In this document: one piece after another, positions 30,916 to 33,952 of the stretch
Layout of the letters: each line of letters begins with the position of its first letter
Numbering within the stretch: position 1 is the stretch's first letter
Origin: Candidatus Peribacteria bacterium
Lineage (GTDB): Bacteria > Patescibacteriota > Gracilibacteria > Peribacterales > Peribacteraceae
DNA length: 33,952 nucleotides
Reading direction: 5' to 3'
Assembly (NCBI GenBank): GCA_943350395.1
Contig: CALRAD010000001.1
Span: 99,860-133,811, forward strand
Program-made: the position numbers and the translations under genes
Notes under the pieces: model-generated
What the model saw: only the letters and a program-made list of their open reading frames with translations
Told to the model about the DNA's origin: nothing
Database searches by the model: none

Positions 30916-32310
30916 ATGACCTCCCTCTTCACCTCCACGGTTCTCAGCCCAAAACACTGCGACCCGATGTTCCTACTTCGGGAACTCGGAAAGGACCGCG
31001 AATATTCTGCACTCCTCGAATCCCTCGACCGCAATCACGCAAAGAATGATTTCTCGTTTCTCGCACTCGGCAAGAGAGACTGCATCACAGTGACAGATGG
31101 AAGAGTGAGCGGATCAACACTCATGCCGGACGGTAAGGTTCGTGACCCTTTGGAACCATTCGAGAAGCTGATTGGCAAGGGTGAGGAAGGCTCGTTTCTC
31201 TCGATGGGATACATTGGTTTTTTAAGCTTCGAAGCGATGCGCATGTTCGATGCCATCGAACTCACGCCGGACAAAGAAATTCCCGATGCGTGTTTCGTGC
31301 TTCCTGAAATTCTTCTAAAAATCGATCATGAGAAGAAAATCGTAACGATCATCACGCATGCCGACACCAAAGAAGATCTTGCTATCATCGAAGCAATCGT
31401 CCTCAGGTCTCCATTTCACGATGACACGAAGAATAGGGACACGCTGAAGAAACAACTACCGATGCCAAATGAAGCTCTCATCCAGTCACTGCGGCAAACG
31501 CCACACAAACAGTACTGTGACAATGTAAAGCTTGCGCAGGAAGAAATCCTCAAGGGTGAGGCGTTTCAGATCGTGCTCAGCCAAGAATTTCGACTGGCAG
31601 ACACAGTCTCTCCGATTGATGTGTACCAAGAACTTCGACGCATCAACCCGTCTCCATACATGTATTTCTTTCAAACGCCGGAGAGAACAATCGTCGGTGC
31701 ATCGCCGGAAACACTGATCCGTGTCGACGGCAGAACAATGCTCTATCGACCGATTGCAGGAACCAGAAAACGCACGGGGGATGCACTGGTCGACGAACAG
31801 ATGAAGCGTGAACTCCTCGCGGATCCCAAAGAACGATGCGAGCACCAGATGCTCGTGGATCTCGGACGCAATGATCTGGGGCGCATTGCATCGATCGGAT
31901 CGGTCGCCGTACAGAATCCCTTCCATCTCGAAGAGTATGCACACGTCATCCACATCGTGTCGGATATCACCGCGGAGCTTCGGGGAGACTTTTCATCACT
32001 CGATGCGCTCCGCTCGGTCTTCCCCGCAGGCACGCTCACGGGTGCTCCGAAGCTCCGGGCCATCGAAATCATCAGGAAACTGGAAGGTTCCCCGCGTGGC
32101 ATTTATGGCGGTGCATTCGGTTACATCGATCTCTGCGGCAATCTCGACTTCGCGATCACCATCAGAACCATGCTCTTCGATCGACGGGGCATTTCGCTTC
32201 GAACAGGTGCCGGCATCGTGAAAGACAGCATCCCGGAGCGCGAAGATGAAGAATGCATGCACAAAGCCAAGAGTTGTCTCGCCGCCGTTTTCGCCGCCAC
32301 TGAATCATGA
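30916..32310 (+). CDS. trpE: Anthranilate synthase component I
   Basis: Converts chorismate to anthranilate with ammonia supplied by TrpG, the first step of tryptophan synthesis. A 464-aa protein with the family core: NPSPYMYFFQ, GASPETLIRV, PIAGTRKRTG, MLVDLGRNDLGRI, FPAGTLTGAPKLRAIEII, GAFGYI and GAGIVKDSIPEREDEEC. The N-terminal LLES motif (33-36), part of the tryptophan feedback site, favours TrpE over the related PabB. It heads a four-gene run and overlaps trpG by ATGA. Upstream is a near-consensus promoter with a palindromic operator. Identity secure. Confidence 0.93.
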   Translation: MTSLFTSTVLSPKHCDPMFLLRELGKDREYSALLESLDRNHAKNDFSFLALGKRDCITVTDGRVSGSTLMPDGKVRDPLEPFEKLIGKGEEGSFLSMGYIGFLSFEAMRMFDAIELTPDKEIPDACFVLPEILLKIDHEKKIVTIITHADTKEDLAIIEAIVLRSPFHDDTKNRDTLKKQLPMPNEALIQSLRQTPHKQYCDNVKLAQEEILKGEAFQIVLSQEFRLADTVSPIDVYQELRRINPSPYMYFFQTPERTIVGASPETLIRVDGRTMLYRPIAGTRKRTGDALVDEQMKRELLADPKERCEHQMLVDLGRNDLGRIASIGSVAVQNPFHLEEYAHVIHIVSDITAELRGDFSSLDALRSVFPAGTLTGAPKLRAIEIIRKLEGSPRGIYGGAFGYIDLCGNLDFAITIRTMLFDRRGISLRTGAGIVKDSIPEREDEECMHKAKSCLAAVFAATES

Positions 32311-32888
32311 ACACCCTCCTCCTCGACAACTACGATTCATTCACGTTCAATCTCTACCAAGAGATTGGTGTCCTCGGTGGCAATCCGCACGTCCATAGGA
32401 ATAACAAAATCATGATCAACGAAGTCGAAGCGGAAAAATTCACGCACATTGTTCTCGGACCGGGACCGGGAAATCCCTCCGTCGCCCGCGACATCGGCAT
32501 CAGCAGAGAACTACTTGCGTATGCTCAGGAAAAGAAGATTCCACTCCTCGGCGTCTGTCTCGGACATCAGATTCTTGGAGCCACTTTCGGCATGGATGTG
32601 ATCAGAGCACCGGAAGTATGTCACGGCAAATCCTCGACTGTGCATTTTCTGTCACCTCGAAGCAGACTGTTTCAGGGGTTGCCCGATACGATCGAAGCGA
32701 TGCGGTATCATTCTCTCTGTGTGCGGAATGTAAAGAGACCGCTCACGGTCACGGCGCTGACCGACGCGGGGATCGTGATGGCGATGGAACACGAATCGCT
32801 TCCGCTCTTCGGCGTGCAGTTTCATCCGGAGTCGATCGGAACACCGTCGGGAAGAATGATTCTCAAAAATTTTCTCTCGATCCAATGA
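32307..32888 (+). CDS. trpG: Anthranilate synthase component II (glutamine amidotransferase)
   Basis: Class I glutamine amidotransferase that releases ammonia for TrpE. The 193-aa chain has NYDSFTFNLYQ, the oxyanion loop GPGPGNP, the nucleophile in LGVCLGHQILG and the His-Glu pair in FGVQFHPESIGTPSG. The start overlaps the stop of trpE (ATGA), and its own stop overlaps the start of trpD (ATGA), so the products are made in step. In some bacteria this subunit also serves PabB; with folP present here, shared use in folate synthesis is possible. No oddities. Confidence 0.93.
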   Translation: MNTLLLDNYDSFTFNLYQEIGVLGGNPHVHRNNKIMINEVEAEKFTHIVLGPGPGNPSVARDIGISRELLAYAQEKKIPLLGVCLGHQILGATFGMDVIRAPEVCHGKSSTVHFLSPRSRLFQGLPDTIEAMRYHSLCVRNVKRPLTVTALTDAGIVMAMEHESLPLFGVQFHPESIGTPSGRMILKNFLSIQ

Positions 32889-33859
32889 AGACCATAGCGG
32901 TCACCCCTTCGGCAGACATCACTGCGATGCTGAGCGGCACGATGCCTGAGGCTGCAGTCATGAGATTTTTTGAGGAAAACGAGAAAAATAAAATAACACC
33001 GGAAGAACTTGCAGGAGCCGTAAAAGCTGTACAAAATATTTGTACAAAAATAGATCTTCCGACGAATGTCATCGATACCTGCGGCACCGGAGGTAGCGGA
33101 ATGAAGACGATCAATACCTCAACTCTCACTGCATTCATCGTCGCGGCTGCCGGAGGGCAAGTCGCAAAGCACGGGAACAGGTCCGCGAGCGGTAACTGCG
33201 GCTCATTCGATCTGCTTGAAAGGCTCGGTGCAAAGATTGACCTGACAGTAGACGAAGAGCAACGCATCTTCGATCGGCTTGGCATCGTCCTCCTCTTTGC
33301 CCGCACACACCATCCCGCGATGAGACACGTCGCTGCAGCGAGGAAAAGCTTCGGCAAACCAACGATCTTCAATCTCATCGGACCTCTCGCAAATCCCGCA
33401 GGCGTACGACATCAGATGATCGGAACGCCAACCGCAGAGAAAGCGATGCTCATCGCAAAAACACTGACACTTCTTGGCAAGGAATCTTCGCTCGTCGTCA
33501 GAGGAAAAGACGGACTCGACGAAGTGACCGTATGCGACACCACTGAAATCTTCGCGGTTCCCACGGGAACGCACAGTCTTTTCTCTCCCACAGAGATCGA
33601 CATTGCGCTTGAAGCGCCGCAAGCAATCGTTGGAGGAACGACAGAAGAGAATACCAAGATCTTTAGGGCACTTGCGTCCGGAGAAGGGACGACTGCACAT
33701 CAATCCCTCGTCCTCCTCAATGCGGCATTCGCACTGACACTCACGCCACTCGCGAAAACTGTTGCCGAAGGCTTTGCACTCGCTCGGGAAACGCTCGCAT
33801 CAGGCAAAGTAAAAACATTGATCGAAGACTATATTCGTCTCACTCACGAACCGTCATGA
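32885..33859 (+). CDS. trpD: Anthranilate phosphoribosyltransferase
   Basis: Adds phosphoribose from PRPP to anthranilate, step two of the pathway. 324 aa with the diagnostic PRPP loop DTCGTGGSGMKTINTST, KHGNRSASGNCGSFDLLERLG (the family usually has SxxSGSADxLExLG) and GPLANPAGVRHQ. The helical N-terminal domain is complete. The ATG at 32885 overlaps the trpG stop. The longer frame would run back inside trpG and is rejected. Its stop overlaps the trpC start. Confidence 0.94.
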   Translation: MKTIAVTPSADITAMLSGTMPEAAVMRFFEENEKNKITPEELAGAVKAVQNICTKIDLPTNVIDTCGTGGSGMKTINTSTLTAFIVAAAGGQVAKHGNRSASGNCGSFDLLERLGAKIDLTVDEEQRIFDRLGIVLLFARTHHPAMRHVAAARKSFGKPTIFNLIGPLANPAGVRHQMIGTPTAEKAMLIAKTLTLLGKESSLVVRGKDGLDEVTVCDTTEIFAVPTGTHSLFSPTEIDIALEAPQAIVGGTTEENTKIFRALASGEGTTAHQSLVLLNAAFALTLTPLAKTVAEGFALARETLASGKVKTLIEDYIRLTHEPS

Positions 33860-33952
33860 GTTTCCTCGACTCCATCATCGAACGAAAGAAGAGAGAGGCA
33901 GAAGACCTACCTGAGCTCTCGGAGCTTGTGCCTGCAGAGAAGTCACTGCATC
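33856..33952 (+). CDS. trpC: Indole-3-glycerol-phosphate synthase, N-terminal fragment
   Basis: The last 97 bases open a frame starting with an ATG that overlaps the trpD stop. The 32 visible residues (MSFLDSIIERKKREAEDLPE...) match the N-terminal helix of TrpC, where LDxIxxxKxxEv is typical. The rest lies beyond the window. Position after trpD is the usual operon order. Confidence 0.75.
   Translation, partial: MSFLDSIIERKKREAEDLPELSELVPAEKSLH

Noticed and set aside
32618-32884. Long N-terminal extension of trpD running back inside trpG
   Set aside because: The extension is out of frame with trpG and unlike TrpD; the ATG at 32885 with the ATGA overlap is the normal start.

Overview
The window reads as a chromosome segment from a Patescibacteria (CPR) bacterium, most likely of the Peregrinibacteria/Peribacteria type. 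That placement is an inference. It rests on several protein families common in CPR genomes (lamin-tail proteins, VirB2/T4SS-pilin-like hairpin proteins, DUF5652, DUF5667 beside an ECF sigma factor), on compact operons, and on TGA serving as an ordinary stop, which argues against the TGA=Gly Gracilibacteria. Base composition is near 50% GC, except for an AT-rich insert at about 20.25-21.3 kb and a milder AT-rich stretch at 0-1.9 kb.

Layout. 1-3437: a truncated helical protein and a large surface protein (LTD, PKD and nuclease-like domains). 3.8-7.3 kb: rny, tuf and rpsJ, followed by a hairpin-rich repeat. 7.5-10.3 kb: a small membrane protein and a membrane-anchored, degenerate ClpC-like AAA+ protein. 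10.3-12.3 kb, minus strand: a Bax-inhibitor-like protein, bL32, nusB and rnc. 12.4-14.0 kb: two proteins, each built from three VirB2-like membrane hairpins. 14.07-15.7 kb: folP, a 55-aa membrane protein and gmk. 15.7-16.1 kb: no gene, but a strong promoter, many stable hairpins and an intrinsic terminator, which I read as an unidentified structured RNA of about 345 nt. 16.1-20.2 kb: envelope proteins, including an SLH-domain protein. 20.3-21.8 kb: an AT-rich insert beside tRNA-Gln(CTG), and a DUF5652 protein. 21.8-22.5 kb: a promoter, an Arg-rich 25-codon leader ORF and mutually exclusive hairpins ending in a terminator, ahead of a small gene. This looks like an attenuator. 22.6-24.9 kb: ECF sigma factor, DUF5667 membrane protein and a small secreted protein. 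25.0-25.9 kb: a 5'-truncated Ig/CHRD gene. 26.0-30.8 kb: glycan-type genes (polytopic GT-C-like protein, sugar C-methyltransferase, Gfo/Idh/MocA oxidoreductase, GT2). 30.9 kb to the end: trpE-trpG-trpD-trpC, each pair overlapping by ATGA, behind a TTGACA/TATTCT promoter with a perfect palindrome at the start site.

The most striking general signal is promoter geometry. In at least seven genes a -10-like hexamer lies exactly 6 nt before the start codon, and in several more 7-11 nt before it. Shine-Dalgarno sequences are almost absent. This predicts leaderless or near-leaderless mRNAs. Two divergent gene pairs share overlapping -10 boxes placed symmetrically between their start codons. All functional calls come from reading the sequence; no search or folding program was run.
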